From contig NZ_QLKQ01000063.1 in assembly GCF_003349955.1 (NCBI RefSeq), positions 1 through 44,942 on the forward strand: a stretch of 44,942 nucleotides of DNA, in the 5' to 3' direction. Source of the DNA: Azospirillum brasilense (GTDB lineage: Bacteria; Pseudomonadota; Alphaproteobacteria; Azospirillales; Azospirillaceae). The notes below the pieces were generated by a model. It was not told the origin of the DNA, did no database searches, and saw nothing but the letters and a program-made list of their open reading frames with translations. Of this stretch, positions 10,503 through 19,167 are shown piece after piece. The first letter of the stretch is position 1; each line of letters starts with the position of its first letter. A program made the position numbers and the translations under genes.

Positions 10503-12131
10503 ATGGCACTTCATCGCAGGACCCTTTACCGTCTCACCGGGGGCGCGGCGCTGCTGGGCGTGCTGGGCTTCGTGGTGCTGACCTCGCCGTGGACATGGTC
10601 CGCCACCCATCCGGGCCGGACCCTGCCGGACGAGGGCGGAGCCGACCTCGCCAACGGGCGCAAGGTCTTCGTCGCCTCCGACTGCGCGACCTGCCACAAG
10701 ACCCCCGGCCAGGAGGACGACACCGTCCTCGGCGGCGGCTGGGCGCTCGACACGCAGTTCGGCGTGTTCCACATGCCCAACATCTCCCCCGACCCGCAGA
10801 CCGGGATCGGCGGCTGGACGCTGGCGCAGTTCGACCGCGCGCTGCGCGAGGGCGTCGGACCGGGCGGCGCCTGGCCGGATGGGCGGAACCTGTATCCGGC
10901 CTTTCCCTACACGTCGTACCAGCGGATGACCGGCACCGACGTGCGCGATCTCTACGCCTATCTGCGCAGCCTCCAGCCGGTCGACAACAAGGTGCAGGAC
11001 CACGAGCTGAAATTCCCCTATGCCATGCGGCGCGGCGTCGGCGTCTGGCGGCTGGCCTTCCTCGACGGCAAGCGCGGCGAGGAAAGCCCGGTTCCGGCCG
11101 GTGTCGACGCGGCCCAGTACCGGCGCGGCGAATATCTGGTGGAGGGGCCGGGCCATTGCGCGGAATGCCATTCGTCGCGCGGCCTGATGGGGAACGTGAT
11201 CGGAAGCCAGCGCTACGGCGGCGGCAAGTCCCCCGACGGCGTCGACTACTTCCCCAACATCTCCCCCGACGAGACGGGGATCGGCTTCTGGTCGGTCAAC
11301 GCCATCGCCAACTACCTGCACACCGGCGTCAGCCCCATCGGCCGCACGGCGGCGGGCGACATGGCGGAGGTCGTCAAGAACACCGCGCAGCTTCCGCGCG
11401 AGGACCTGCTGGCGATGGCCGTCTACCTGAAGCATCTGCCCGCCGTCCACAAGCCCGCGCCCGGCATGCCGGAACCCAACCGGACCGACACGCTGGTGAT
11501 GCTCCGCAACGCCGTCGTCGCCGCGCCGACGCTGCCGACCACGCCGGAGCAGGCCATCGCCCAGGGCGGCGACGCCTGGGTGGTGGGGACCAAGCCGGTG
11601 TGGCTCGATCAGGCCGGTGTCGGCGGGTCGGCCCCGGAACAGGGCAAGCTGCTGGGCGGCGCGCCGGTGCATGTCGCCGCCCGCAACGCCGACCGGCTGG
11701 AGCTGGTGCTGAAGGGCTGGCAGATGGCGGAGGCGCCGTCGGTCGTCTATCAGTCGAAGGGGCATCGCGTGATGCTCGCCGTGCTCGACGGGGCGGCGGC
11801 GTCGGCCGTGAAGCGCGGCAAGCCGGAAACCGACGCCGACACCGGCCAGTCCTGGGTCCCGGTCGAGGTCACCCTGTGGTCCGACGCCGCCAACCTGAAC
11901 GCGGACCGCAAGGCGCTGTGGGATTACAGCCAGGCGACCTACCAGAAGGCGTGCTCCGCCTGCCACGTGCTGCCGGACAAGCAGCACTTCACCGCCAACC
12001 AGTGGGTCGGCACGCTGAAGGCGATGAAGCGCTTCACCTCCTTCAACGACGACCAGTACCGGCTGATCCTCACCTACCTGCAGAACCACTCGAAGGATCT
12101 GCGTCCGAACGGCAAGGAGGCGGCGAAATGA
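10503..12131 (+). CDS. Membrane-anchored triheme cytochrome c with TorC-type C-terminal domain
   Basis: Predicted quinol-to-reductase electron carrier of 542 residues. A single N-terminal helix (about 11-28) acts as anchor or uncleaved signal. Three CxxCH sites are present: CATCH (61-65), CAECH (219-223) and CSACH (484-488). The first two domains look like class I cytochromes of the alcohol/gluconate-dehydrogenase type (MPNISPDPQTGIGGW, FPNISPDETGIGFW). The last about 190 residues resemble the TorC C-terminal domain, including WVPVEVTLWSDAANLNAD and HFTANQWVGTLKAMKRF. The NapC/NirT tetraheme half of TorC is absent. A good AAGGA site precedes the ATG, and the stop overlaps the chaperone start as ATGA. 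First gene of the cytochrome-TorD-TorA operon. Confidence 0.9.
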   Translation: MALHRRTLYRLTGGAALLGVLGFVVLTSPWTWSATHPGRTLPDEGGADLANGRKVFVASDCATCHKTPGQEDDTVLGGGWALDTQFGVFHMPNISPDPQTGIGGWTLAQFDRALREGVGPGGAWPDGRNLYPAFPYTSYQRMTGTDVRDLYAYLRSLQPVDNKVQDHELKFPYAMRRGVGVWRLAFLDGKRGEESPVPAGVDAAQYRRGEYLVEGPGHCAECHSSRGLMGNVIGSQRYGGGKSPDGVDYFPNISPDETGIGFWSVNAIANYLHTGVSPIGRTAAGDMAEVVKNTAQLPREDLLAMAVYLKHLPAVHKPAPGMPEPNRTDTLVMLRNAVVAAPTLPTTPEQAIAQGGDAWVVGTKPVWLDQAGVGGSAPEQGKLLGGAPVHVAARNADRLELVLKGWQMAEAPSVVYQSKGHRVMLAVLDGAAASAVKRGKPETDADTGQSWVPVEVTLWSDAANLNADRKALWDYSQATYQKACSACHVLPDKQHFTANQWVGTLKAMKRFTSFNDDQYRLILTYLQNHSKDLRPNGKEAAK

Positions 12132-12775
12132 GCGGAGCCACGACGCACGCCGTTTCCGGGGGGCCGGACCTCGCTCCGGTCGCCGACTGGCTGGCCCGGC
12201 AGTTCCTGTCGCCCCCCACCATCGAGCAGGTCGAGGCGGCGCGCACGGTGCCGGGGCAGATCGCCCTGCGCCGGTTCGGCGAGGAGCTCGGCCAGCCCGC
12301 CGCGGCGGACGCCCTCTGCCAGCTGCTTGCCGCCGGTCCGGCCGCGGAGGTGACCCTGGCGGTGCAGCGGCGGCACACCGCCCTGTTCGAAGGCATCTTC
12401 CGCCAGCGGTCCGTTCCGCCCTACGCCAGCCTGTGGGACGGCACCGGGCGGCTCTGCGGCCCGGCCGTCGACCGCATGCGGGCGGCGCTGCGCGATCTCG
12501 ACATGCGGGTCGGGGCGGACTGCGCCGAACCGCCCGACCATGTGGCGATCCAGCTGGCGGCGCTGGCGGAGGCGATGCGGCAGCGGCGGACCGCGACGGT
12601 CGCCGATCTGCTGGACCAGATGCGGGTCTGGACCGGCCGCTTCGCCGGGGCGCTCATCAGGGCCGACGGCGTCGGCTATTACGGCAATCTCGCGCGCTTC
12701 CTGCTCTCACTGCTCGACCGGGCCGCGGACGGCTCCGCGACGGTCGCCCATGACGGTGCAGCCGCAGCGATCTGA
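12128..12775 (+). CDS. torD: TorD/DmsD-family molybdoenzyme chaperone
   Basis: Cytoplasmic all-helical chaperone of 215 residues. TorD-family proteins protect the apo-reductase, help insert the molybdenum cofactor and hold it back from Tat export until folded. The family hallmark E-P-x-D-H is present as EPPDH (134-138), as is the upstream PPYASLWDG motif. The ATG overlaps the cytochrome stop by 4 nt, and TorA follows 11 bp after the stop. The order cytochrome-chaperone-reductase differs from E. coli torCAD but matches torCDA/dorCDA arrangements elsewhere. Confidence 0.88.
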   Translation: MSGATTHAVSGGPDLAPVADWLARQFLSPPTIEQVEAARTVPGQIALRRFGEELGQPAAADALCQLLAAGPAAEVTLAVQRRHTALFEGIFRQRSVPPYASLWDGTGRLCGPAVDRMRAALRDLDMRVGADCAEPPDHVAIQLAALAEAMRQRRTATVADLLDQMRVWTGRFAGALIRADGVGYYGNLARFLLSLLDRAADGSATVAHDGAAAAI

Positions 12776-12786
12776 AAGGTCAGACC

Positions 12787-15255
12787 ATGAACACGACAAA
12801 GAACTTGACGATGACCGGCGGTCCGCGGCTTTCCAAACGGACGTTCCTCAAGGGTTCGGCGGCGGCGCTGGGCCTCTCCGGCCTGCCGCTGCTCGCCCGC
12901 GGCGCCCTCGCGCAGGCGGCGCCGCGCAAAATCCTGTCCGGCTGCCACTGGGGCGTCTTCTACGGACAGGTCGCGGACGGCCGCGTGACCGAATTCATCC
13001 CGTGGGAAGGCGATCCGGCGCCGTCGCCGCAGCTGCCCGGCGTGATGGACTCGATCTATTCGGAATCGCGCATCCGTTACCCGATGGTGCGCCGCGCCTG
13101 GCTGGAACAGGGCCCCGGCGCCGATCCGGACGGGCGCGGCAGCGGCGATTTCGTCCGCGTGAGCTGGGACAAGGCCATCGAACTCGTCGCCGGGGAGATC
13201 ACCCGCGTCCGCGCCCAACACGGCCAACAGGCGGTGTTCGCCGGCTCCTATGGCTGGAAGAGCCCCGGCAAGCTGCACAATTGCCAGACGCTGCTGCGCC
13301 GCATGCTGAACCTGACCGGCAGCTACACCAACAGCTCCGGCGACTATTCGACCGGCGCCGCGCAGGTGATCCTGCCCTACGTGTCAGGCTCGATCGAGGT
13401 GTATGAGCAGTGCACCACCTGGAAGAACCTCGCCGAACATTGCGAGCTGATGGTCTTCTGGGGTTGCAACCCGCTCAACAGCTCGCAAATCTCCTGGCAG
13501 GTCGCCGACCATGGCGCCTGGCCCGGCATCGCGCTGATGAAGGCGGCCAAGACCAAGGTCCTGTGCATCGACCCGATCCGCACCGAGACCTGCCAGGAGC
13601 TGAACGGCGAATGGCTGGCGCCGCGTCCGCAGACCGACGTGGCGATGATGCTCGGCATCGCCCACACCCTCTACACCGAGAAGCTGCACAATCAGGACTT
13701 CCTCGACCGCTACACCAACGGCTTCGACAAGTTCCTGCCCTATCTGCTGGGCAAGACCGACGGGACGCCGAAGAGCGCCGACTGGGCCGCCGGCATCTGC
13801 GGCCTGCCCGCCGACACGCTGCGCGATCTGGCCCGCCGGTTCGCCGCCAAGCGGACCATGCTGGCGCTCGGCTATTCGACGCAGCGCCAGCATCATGGCG
13901 AACAGATCCATTGGATGCTGATCACGCTGGCCGCCATGCTGGGCCAGATCGGCCTGCCGGGCGGCGGCTACGGCCTCAGCTATCACTACGCCTCCGGCGG
14001 AGCGCCGACCCACACGACGCCGATCCTCAAGGCGATCGACGATGCCTCCGGTCAGGCGAGCGACGGGGCGGCCTGGCTGTCGCAGAGCGGAGCGGTGTCG
14101 ATCCCGGTCTCGCGTCTGGTCGAGACCCTGCTGAATCCCGGCAAGACGATGGCGTTCAACGGGCATGAGATCACGCTCCCGCTGATCAAGCTCGCCTACT
14201 GGGCCGGCGGCAACCCGTTCTCCCACCAGCAGGACCGCAACGAGATGCTGCGCGCGTGGCGCCAGCTCGACACCTTCATCGTGCAGGATGTGCAATGGAC
14301 CGCGTCGGCCCGCCACGCCGACATCGTGCTGCCGGCGACCACGTCCTACGAACGCAACGACATCGAGCAGGTCGGGGACTACGCCCTGAGCCACATCGTC
14401 CCGATGAAGAAGATCGTCGACCCGGTGTTCGAGGCGCGCAGCGATTTCGACATCTTCGCCGCCATCGCCGACAAGCTGGGCAAGGGCTACGCCTTCACCC
14501 AGGGCCTCAGCGAGATGGACTGGATCCGCGGGATCTACGAATCGGCCAAGATCGAATCCCGCGCCAAGGGCATGGAGATGCCGGTCTTCGACGTCTTCTG
14601 GAACAGCAACAAGCCGCTGGCCTTCCCGCTCGGCAAGGAGCAGGCCGACTTCGTGCGCCATGCCGACTTCCGCGCCGATCCGCTGCTGAACGCGCTGGGA
14701 ACGGCGTCGGGCAAGTTCGAGCTGTATTCGACGGCCATCGAGAAGTACGGCTACGACGATTGCCCGCCGCACGCCACCTGGATGGAGCCGGTCGAGCGGC
14801 TGGACGGACCGACGACCCGCTATCCCCTGCATGTGGCCGCCAACCACCCGCAGATGCGCCTGCACTCCCAGCTCTGCGGCACCGTCAATCGGCAGAGCTA
14901 CGCCATCGCAGGCCGTGAGCCTTGCTGGATGAATCCGGAGGACGCACGGGCGCGCGGGTTGTCGGACGGTGACGTGGTGCGTGTCTTCAACGACCGTGGC
15001 CAGATCCTCGCCGGTCTGAAGATCACCGACGACATCTGCCGCGGCGTGATCCGCATCAACGAAGGGGGCTGGTTCGACCCGGCGAACGCGCGGGAAATCG
15101 GCAGCCTGTGCCGGTACGGCGACGTCAACAACCTGACGACCGGGCTGTCGACCTCGAAGCTGGCGCAGGCCAACTGCGGGCACACCGGGGTCGCCGAGGT
15201 GGAGCGGTTCAAAGGAAGCCTGCCGCCCGTTGTGGTCTTCAGCCAGCCGGCGTGA
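12787..15255 (+). CDS. torA: TMAO/DMSO-type molybdopterin reductase, TorA/DorA family
   Basis: Periplasmic bis-MGD molybdoenzyme of 822 residues that reduces S- or N-oxides such as TMAO, DMSO or biotin sulfoxide. A Tat-like leader reads LSKRTFLKG with Lys17-Arg18 in place of twin arginine, then a hydrophobic stretch and ALA cleavage region. The active-site block SYGWKSPGKLHNCQ (Tyr155, Trp157) and GDYSTGAAQ (Ser188, the expected Mo ligand) match the TorA/DorA clade. No N-terminal Fe-S cluster motif is visible, which is also typical of this clade. The C-terminal MGD-binding domain includes HVAANHPQMRLHSQL and GDVVRVFNDRGQILAG. AAGG precedes the ATG. TorA versus DorA/BisC specificity cannot be fixed from motifs alone. 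Confidence 0.93.
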   Translation: MNTTKNLTMTGGPRLSKRTFLKGSAAALGLSGLPLLARGALAQAAPRKILSGCHWGVFYGQVADGRVTEFIPWEGDPAPSPQLPGVMDSIYSESRIRYPMVRRAWLEQGPGADPDGRGSGDFVRVSWDKAIELVAGEITRVRAQHGQQAVFAGSYGWKSPGKLHNCQTLLRRMLNLTGSYTNSSGDYSTGAAQVILPYVSGSIEVYEQCTTWKNLAEHCELMVFWGCNPLNSSQISWQVADHGAWPGIALMKAAKTKVLCIDPIRTETCQELNGEWLAPRPQTDVAMMLGIAHTLYTEKLHNQDFLDRYTNGFDKFLPYLLGKTDGTPKSADWAAGICGLPADTLRDLARRFAAKRTMLALGYSTQRQHHGEQIHWMLITLAAMLGQIGLPGGGYGLSYHYASGGAPTHTTPILKAIDDASGQASDGAAWLSQSGAVSIPVSRLVETLLNPGKTMAFNGHEITLPLIKLAYWAGGNPFSHQQDRNEMLRAWRQLDTFIVQDVQWTASARHADIVLPATTSYERNDIEQVGDYALSHIVPMKKIVDPVFEARSDFDIFAAIADKLGKGYAFTQGLSEMDWIRGIYESAKIESRAKGMEMPVFDVFWNSNKPLAFPLGKEQADFVRHADFRADPLLNALGTASGKFELYSTAIEKYGYDDCPPHATWMEPVERLDGPTTRYPLHVAANHPQMRLHSQLCGTVNRQSYAIAGREPCWMNPEDARARGLSDGDVVRVFNDRGQILAGLKITDDICRGVIRINEGGWFDPANAREIGSLCRYGDVNNLTTGLSTSKLAQANCGHTGVAEVERFKGSLPPVVVFSQPA

Positions 15256-15288
15256 GGACCGGGGCGTTTCCAAACGGTCTCTGAGACC

Positions 15289-15358
15289 GACCCGGGATCA
15301 CGAGGCGGCAACCCACATGTCCGTCTCACGGAGTGGGGCCCGCCGCCGATCCCGGGTC
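15289..15358. terminator. Long nested inverted repeat between convergent genes, probable bidirectional terminator
   Basis: Outer arms GACCCGGGATC (15289-15299) and its exact complement (15348-15358) enclose a second pair, GGCGGC/GCCGCC, then CCCAC/GTGGG and a tip TCCGT-CTC-ACGGA. The whole 70 nt can fold as one interrupted stem on either strand. It sits between the stops of torA and the fumarylpyruvate hydrolase gene. There is no clear T-run, so a terminator role is inferred from position. A 7-1-7 palindrome (CGGTCTC-T-GAGACCG, 15275-15289) abuts it. Confidence 0.55.
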
Positions 15359-15375
15359 GCCGCCCTTGTCCAGCC

Positions 15376-16101
15376 TCAGGCCGCTTCGCCGATGGTCAGC
15401 GCGATGGTGCCGACCTGGGCGATCGAGCCTTCGATCCGGTTGCCGGGCCGGACCGGGCCGACGCCCTCCGGGGTGCCCGTGTAGATCAGGTCGCCCGGTT
15501 GCAGGTGGTAGAGGGTGGACAGGTGGGCGATCAGCTCCGGGATCGACCAGATCAACAGGGTCAGGTCGGAGGACTGCTTGGTCTCGCCATCGACCCGCAG
15601 TTCGAGCGTGCCGCTGGTCGGGTGGCCGCACGCCGCCACCGGGACGATCTCCGACAGCACGGCGGAGTCTTCGAAATCCTTGCCGATGTCCCAGGGCCGC
15701 TGCTTGGCGCGGGCGGCGAGCTGCAGGTCGCGCCGGGTCATGTCGAGGCCGCAGGCATAGCCGTAGACCACCTCCAGCGCCTGTTCCCGCGCGACGCGGA
15801 AGGCCGGCTTCCCGATGGCGACGACCAACTCCATCTCGTAATGGTAGTTCTCGGTGGCCGGCGGGTAGGCGATGGCCGCCCCGCTCGGGACGTAGGTGCC
15901 GGGGGACTTGGTGAAGTAGAAGGGCGCCTCGCGGTCGACCGGCACGCCCATCTCGCGGGCATGGGCCTCGTAATTGCGGCCGACGCAGAAGATGCGGTTG
16001 ATCGGGAAGCGGGCGTCGGTGCCGCGGACCGGGGCGGCGGGAAGCGGCGCTGGATCGATGACATAGCGGGTCAAGTCGGTTCGTCCTTGGATGGGGTTCA
16101 C
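15376..16101 (-). CDS. nagK: Fumarylpyruvate hydrolase, FAH family (gentisate pathway)
   Basis: Last step of the gentisate route: cleaves fumarylpyruvate to fumarate and pyruvate. The FAH fold is shown by RIFCVGRNYEAHA, PFYFTKSP, the metal-binding YEMELVVAIGKPA and GYACGLDMTRRDLQ, and the C-terminal YTGTPEGVGPV. Length (241 residues) suits the NagK type. The GTG start at 16101 is 1 nt after the isomerase stop. A TTG at 16074 is an alternative: it has AAGGA at good distance and would give MTRYVIDP, closer to the usual family N-terminus. It ends the catabolic operon. Confidence 0.92.
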   Translation of the reverse strand: MNPIQGRTDLTRYVIDPAPLPAAPVRGTDARFPINRIFCVGRNYEAHAREMGVPVDREAPFYFTKSPGTYVPSGAAIAYPPATENYHYEMELVVAIGKPAFRVAREQALEVVYGYACGLDMTRRDLQLAARAKQRPWDIGKDFEDSAVLSEIVPVAACGHPTSGTLELRVDGETKQSSDLTLLIWSIPELIAHLSTLYHLQPGDLIYTGTPEGVGPVRPGNRIEGSIAQVGTIALTIGEAA

Positions 16102-16102
16102 G

Positions 16103-16747
16103 TTACTCGGCGTCGGGCTGGCGGCCGGGCTCCGCGGCCTGGAAGGCGGGCAGGGCGCGCGCCGCTGCGGCGACGCGGCGGATGGTGGGATAGGCGTCGA
16201 GCGGGCAGTTCATCCGCTCGGCGTTGAAGACCTGCGGGACGAGGCAGGCGTCGGCCAGCGTCGGCTCGTCGCCGAAGCAGAAGGCGCCGGGCTGCGGGCT
16301 GGCCGCCAGCATCGCCTCCAACCCGCGGAAGCCTTCCGCCACCCAATGGGCGTACCAGGCGTCGCGCGCCTGCTCGTCCAGGCCAAGATCGTCGCGCAGG
16401 TGGTTCAGGACGCGCAGGTTGTTGACCGGGTGGATGTCGCAGGCGATGGCCAGCGCCACCGACCGCACCCAGGCGCGGGCGAACGGGTCGCGCGGCAGCA
16501 GGGCCGGGGTGGGATGGGTCTCGTCGAGATACTCGATGATGGCGAGCGACTGGGTCAGCGCTCGGCCGTCCTCGACCAGCGCCGGCACCAGCCCCATCGG
16601 GTTGACGGCGAGATAGCCGGCTGCGCGTTGCTCCTTCCGGCGCAGGTGGATGAAATGCTGCTCCGCCGTCAGTCCCTTCAGGTTGAGCGCGATGCGCAGC
16701 CGGTAGGCCGCGGACGACCGGAAATAGCCGTAGACTTCCATCGCCAT
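16103..16747 (-). CDS. nagL: Zeta-class glutathione S-transferase, maleylpyruvate isomerase
   Basis: Glutathione-dependent cis-trans isomerase of 214 residues converting maleylpyruvate to fumarylpyruvate. The zeta-class motif SSAAYRLRIALNLKG (about 11-25) carries the catalytic Ser. The thioredoxin half contains NPMGLVPALVEDG and LTQSLAIIEYLDETHP, and the C-terminal helical half FCFGDEPTLADACLVPQVFNA. Maleylacetoacetate isomerases of tyrosine catabolism have the same fold, but the neighbours (gentisate dioxygenase 5 bp upstream, fumarylpyruvate hydrolase 1 bp downstream) assign it to gentisate. GAGGAGC lies directly before the chosen ATG; a second ATG follows two codons later. Confidence 0.92.
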   Translation of the reverse strand: MAMEVYGYFRSSAAYRLRIALNLKGLTAEQHFIHLRRKEQRAAGYLAVNPMGLVPALVEDGRALTQSLAIIEYLDETHPTPALLPRDPFARAWVRSVALAIACDIHPVNNLRVLNHLRDDLGLDEQARDAWYAHWVAEGFRGLEAMLAASPQPGAFCFGDEPTLADACLVPQVFNAERMNCPLDAYPTIRRVAAAARALPAFQAAEPGRQPDAE

Positions 16748-16752
16748 GCTCC

Positions 16753-17811
16753 TCAGTCCTTCACCCGGTTGCCGCGGTCTTCGCGCCACAGCCCGAGCTT
16801 CTGTTGGGCGATGCGGTCGGAATAGCTGAAGATCACCGCATCCTCGTCGGCGTGGTGGCTCACCCATTTCCAGCTCGGCACCACGAACACGTCCTTCGGC
16901 CCCCAGGCGAAGGGCTGGCCGTCGATGGTCGTGGTGCCGCGGCCCTCGACCACCGCGAAGATGGTGGCGTCGGTGCTGCGATAGGCGCTGCTTGCGAAAT
17001 CCTTGGGCAGGAGCTGCATGAAGGCCGACATGGTCGGCATCGGCGAGCCGCCGTCCACCGGATTGACGAACCGCATCTTCAGCCCGTGGCACGGGTCCCA
17101 GTCCTGCTGGCGGCGCATCGTCTCCAGCGCCTCGCGGGTGCGGTCATAGGGATAGTTGAAGATGGGGGAGGAGGGCTGCGTTGCCTCGTAATCCACCGGC
17201 AGCATGTTGGCGCCGAATTGCGCCATCGAGTGGCCGACCGGGCGGGTCACCGGTCGTTCGTCCTCCGGCGAGGATTCGGCGAAGGAGGCGTCGTAGAAGG
17301 AGACGGTCGGGATGTCGAGCCCGTCGAGCCAGATCATCGGCTCGTCGCTGTGGTTGCCGTGGTCGTGCCAGGCGCGCGGCGGGGTGATGACGAAATCACC
17401 GACTTGCATGATGGTGCGCTCGCCGTCCACCGAGGTGTGAGCCCCGGCGCCGTCCAGCACGAAGCGCACCGCCGACTGGCTGTGGCGGTGGGCCGGCGCC
17501 ACCTCGCCCGGCAACACCAATTGAAGCCCGGCGTAGAGCGAGGTGGTGATGCGGTTCTGGCCGGGCATGCCCGGATTCTCCAGCATCAGCACGCGGCGCT
17601 CCGCCTCCTTGGCGGTGATGAGGGAGCCCGCTTCCAGCAGCAGCTCCTTCATCTCGGCGAAGTTCCACAGATGGGGCACGCAGGCGCTGCGCGGCTCGCG
17701 GGTGATGATGGCGCCCATCACCGACCACAGAGGGTTCAGGTTGCGTTTGCTGATCTTGTCGTAATAGGCCTGCCGCTCGGGCGTGTCGGCGGGCGGTCCG
17801 GAGATGGACAT
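16753..17811 (-). CDS. nagI: Gentisate 1,2-dioxygenase
   Basis: Ring-cleaving Fe(II) dioxygenase of 352 residues, gentisate to maleylpyruvate. It is a bicupin: the N-terminal cupin holds the metal-binding APAHRHSQSAVRFVLDG and the downstream PPRAWHDHGNH; the C-terminal cupin spans ATIFAVVEGRGTTTIDGQPFAWG and FVVPSWKWVSHHA. NPLW and the overall length match GtdA/NagI. An AAAGGAA site precedes the ATG. The 134 bp upstream, between this gene and the monooxygenase, are filled with strong palindromes, which could reset expression of the last three genes relative to the first part of the operon. Confidence 0.95.
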   Translation of the reverse strand: MSISGPPADTPERQAYYDKISKRNLNPLWSVMGAIITREPRSACVPHLWNFAEMKELLLEAGSLITAKEAERRVLMLENPGMPGQNRITTSLYAGLQLVLPGEVAPAHRHSQSAVRFVLDGAGAHTSVDGERTIMQVGDFVITPPRAWHDHGNHSDEPMIWLDGLDIPTVSFYDASFAESSPEDERPVTRPVGHSMAQFGANMLPVDYEATQPSSPIFNYPYDRTREALETMRRQQDWDPCHGLKMRFVNPVDGGSPMPTMSAFMQLLPKDFASSAYRSTDATIFAVVEGRGTTTIDGQPFAWGPKDVFVVPSWKWVSHHADEDAVIFSYSDRIAQQKLGLWREDRGNRVKD

Positions 17812-17832
17812 GTCCTCTGTTCCTTTCTGTCA

Positions 17833-17948
17833 TACCGGCGGCGCATGAACACTTCCAGTGCGCGCCGCCGGTAAAACCCGACAGATCAATGCCATGGCAT
17901 TGATCGAGAGGGTGATACGGACGACGCCTTCAGGCGCCGTCCGTATCA
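17833..17948. repeat. Cluster of three strong palindromes inside the catabolic operon (REP-like)
   Basis: Three dyads lie in tandem. First, 12-bp arms at 17833-17844 and 17862-17873 (core ACCGGCGGCGC) with a nested CACT/AGTG tip. Second, a perfect 22-bp palindrome at 17884-17905 centred on GCCATGGC. Third, a 16-bp stem with one mismatch (17913-17928 / 17933-17948, TTCA loop) whose right arm contains the monooxygenase stop codon. The compact array in the only sizeable gap of the lower operon looks like a REP/BIME-type element or an RNA-processing or attenuation structure. There is no terminal T-run. Confidence 0.7.
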
Positions 17949-19136
17949 GATGGCCGCACCCAGGCCGGTCACGCCGTAGAGCCAGGCGACGCGGTCGTAA
18001 TGCTGCTCGCGGCTCGAATTGCCGAGAACGGCGTTGCGCAGCGCCGCCTGGCCGCCCGCCGGGTGGTAGACATATTCGCCCATGAGGCGGGAATTGAGCT
18101 GGACCCGGCCGGTGCGGGCGAAGCGGTCGCGGTTGTAGGCGGCGAAGGCGGCGTCCAGGTCGCCCTCCGCCTCCGCCATGTGGTGCGACAGGTTGACCGC
18201 GTCCTCCAGCGCCATGCAGGCGCCCTGCGCCAGATATTGCAGCATCGGGTGGGCGGCGTCGCCCAGCAGAACGGCACGGCCGTCCACCCAGCCGGGCGTC
18301 GGATCGCGGTCGCACAGCACCCACAGCTTCCAGTTCTCGCCGCGCTCGATGATCCGCTTGGGCCGGTCGGCGATGTGGCCGAAGCCCTCGTACACCACCT
18401 CCCTGGTCACCGGCACGCCGGCCACCGCCTCGGCGGCGTCGTTGTGGCAGGTGACGACGAGGTTGAAGACCTTGCCGCCCTTCAGCGGGTAATGGACGAT
18501 GTGGCATTTCGGGCCGGCCCACAGCGTCGCCGCGTTCCAGCGCAGATCCTCCGGCATCTGCTCGGTCGGGATGACCGAGCGGAAGGTGGTGTGTCCCGAC
18601 ACGCGCGGCTGGGCGTCGCCGACCACCTGGGCCCGCACTTTGGAGCGCAGCCCGTCGGCGCCGATCAGCGCCGAGCCGGTCAGCCGCCCGCCGTCGCCCA
18701 GCGTCACGGTGATCGACGCGCCGTCCTGTTCGTAGCGCTCCACCGACGAACTGGTGCGCAGCTCGATCAGGTCGCTGGTCCGGCAGGCGTCGAGCAGCAC
18801 CATGTGCAGGTCGGCGCGGTGGACGACGGCGTAGGGATTCTTGAAGCGCCGGCGGAACGGCTCGTCGAGCGGGATGGCGGCGATGCGCTCGTCGCGGACG
18901 GCGTCCATCAGCACAAGATGGTCGATGTAGACGGCCTTGGCCCGCGCGGCGTCGCCGACGCCGAGATAGTCGAAGGCGTGGAAGGCGTTGGGGCCGATCT
19001 GGATGCCGGCGCCGATCTCCCCCAACGCGGGGGCCTGTTCGAGCACGATCGAGCGGAAGCCCTTGCGGGCCAGCCCCAGCGCGGCGGCCAAACCGCCGAT
19101 GCCGCCTCCGGCGATCAGGATGGGACGGTCGGGCAT
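17946..19136 (-). CDS. FAD-dependent aromatic monooxygenase, 3-hydroxybenzoate 6-hydroxylase-like
   Basis: Class A flavoprotein hydroxylase of 396 residues, proposed to make gentisate from 3-hydroxybenzoate with NAD(P)H and O2. The Rossmann motif GGGIGGLAAALGLARKG is at the N-terminus. LIGADGLRSKVRAQ is the family DG motif, and GRAVLLGDAAHPMLQYLAQGACMALEDA is the FAD-ribityl GD motif. EIGAGIQIGPNAFHAFDYLGV is typical of the 3-hydroxybenzoate/salicylate hydroxylase group. The next gene is gentisate dioxygenase, so a gentisate-forming reaction fits best; salicylate 1-hydroxylase would give catechol, for which no genes are present. AGAGGAA precedes the ATG. Confidence 0.87.
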   Translation of the reverse strand: MPDRPILIAGGGIGGLAAALGLARKGFRSIVLEQAPALGEIGAGIQIGPNAFHAFDYLGVGDAARAKAVYIDHLVLMDAVRDERIAAIPLDEPFRRRFKNPYAVVHRADLHMVLLDACRTSDLIELRTSSSVERYEQDGASITVTLGDGGRLTGSALIGADGLRSKVRAQVVGDAQPRVSGHTTFRSVIPTEQMPEDLRWNAATLWAGPKCHIVHYPLKGGKVFNLVVTCHNDAAEAVAGVPVTREVVYEGFGHIADRPKRIIERGENWKLWVLCDRDPTPGWVDGRAVLLGDAAHPMLQYLAQGACMALEDAVNLSHHMAEAEGDLDAAFAAYNRDRFARTGRVQLNSRLMGEYVYHPAGGQAALRNAVLGNSSREQHYDRVAWLYGVTGLGAAI

Positions 19137-19167
19137 GTGTGTGTTCCTCTGCGTGATCTCTGGTCTT

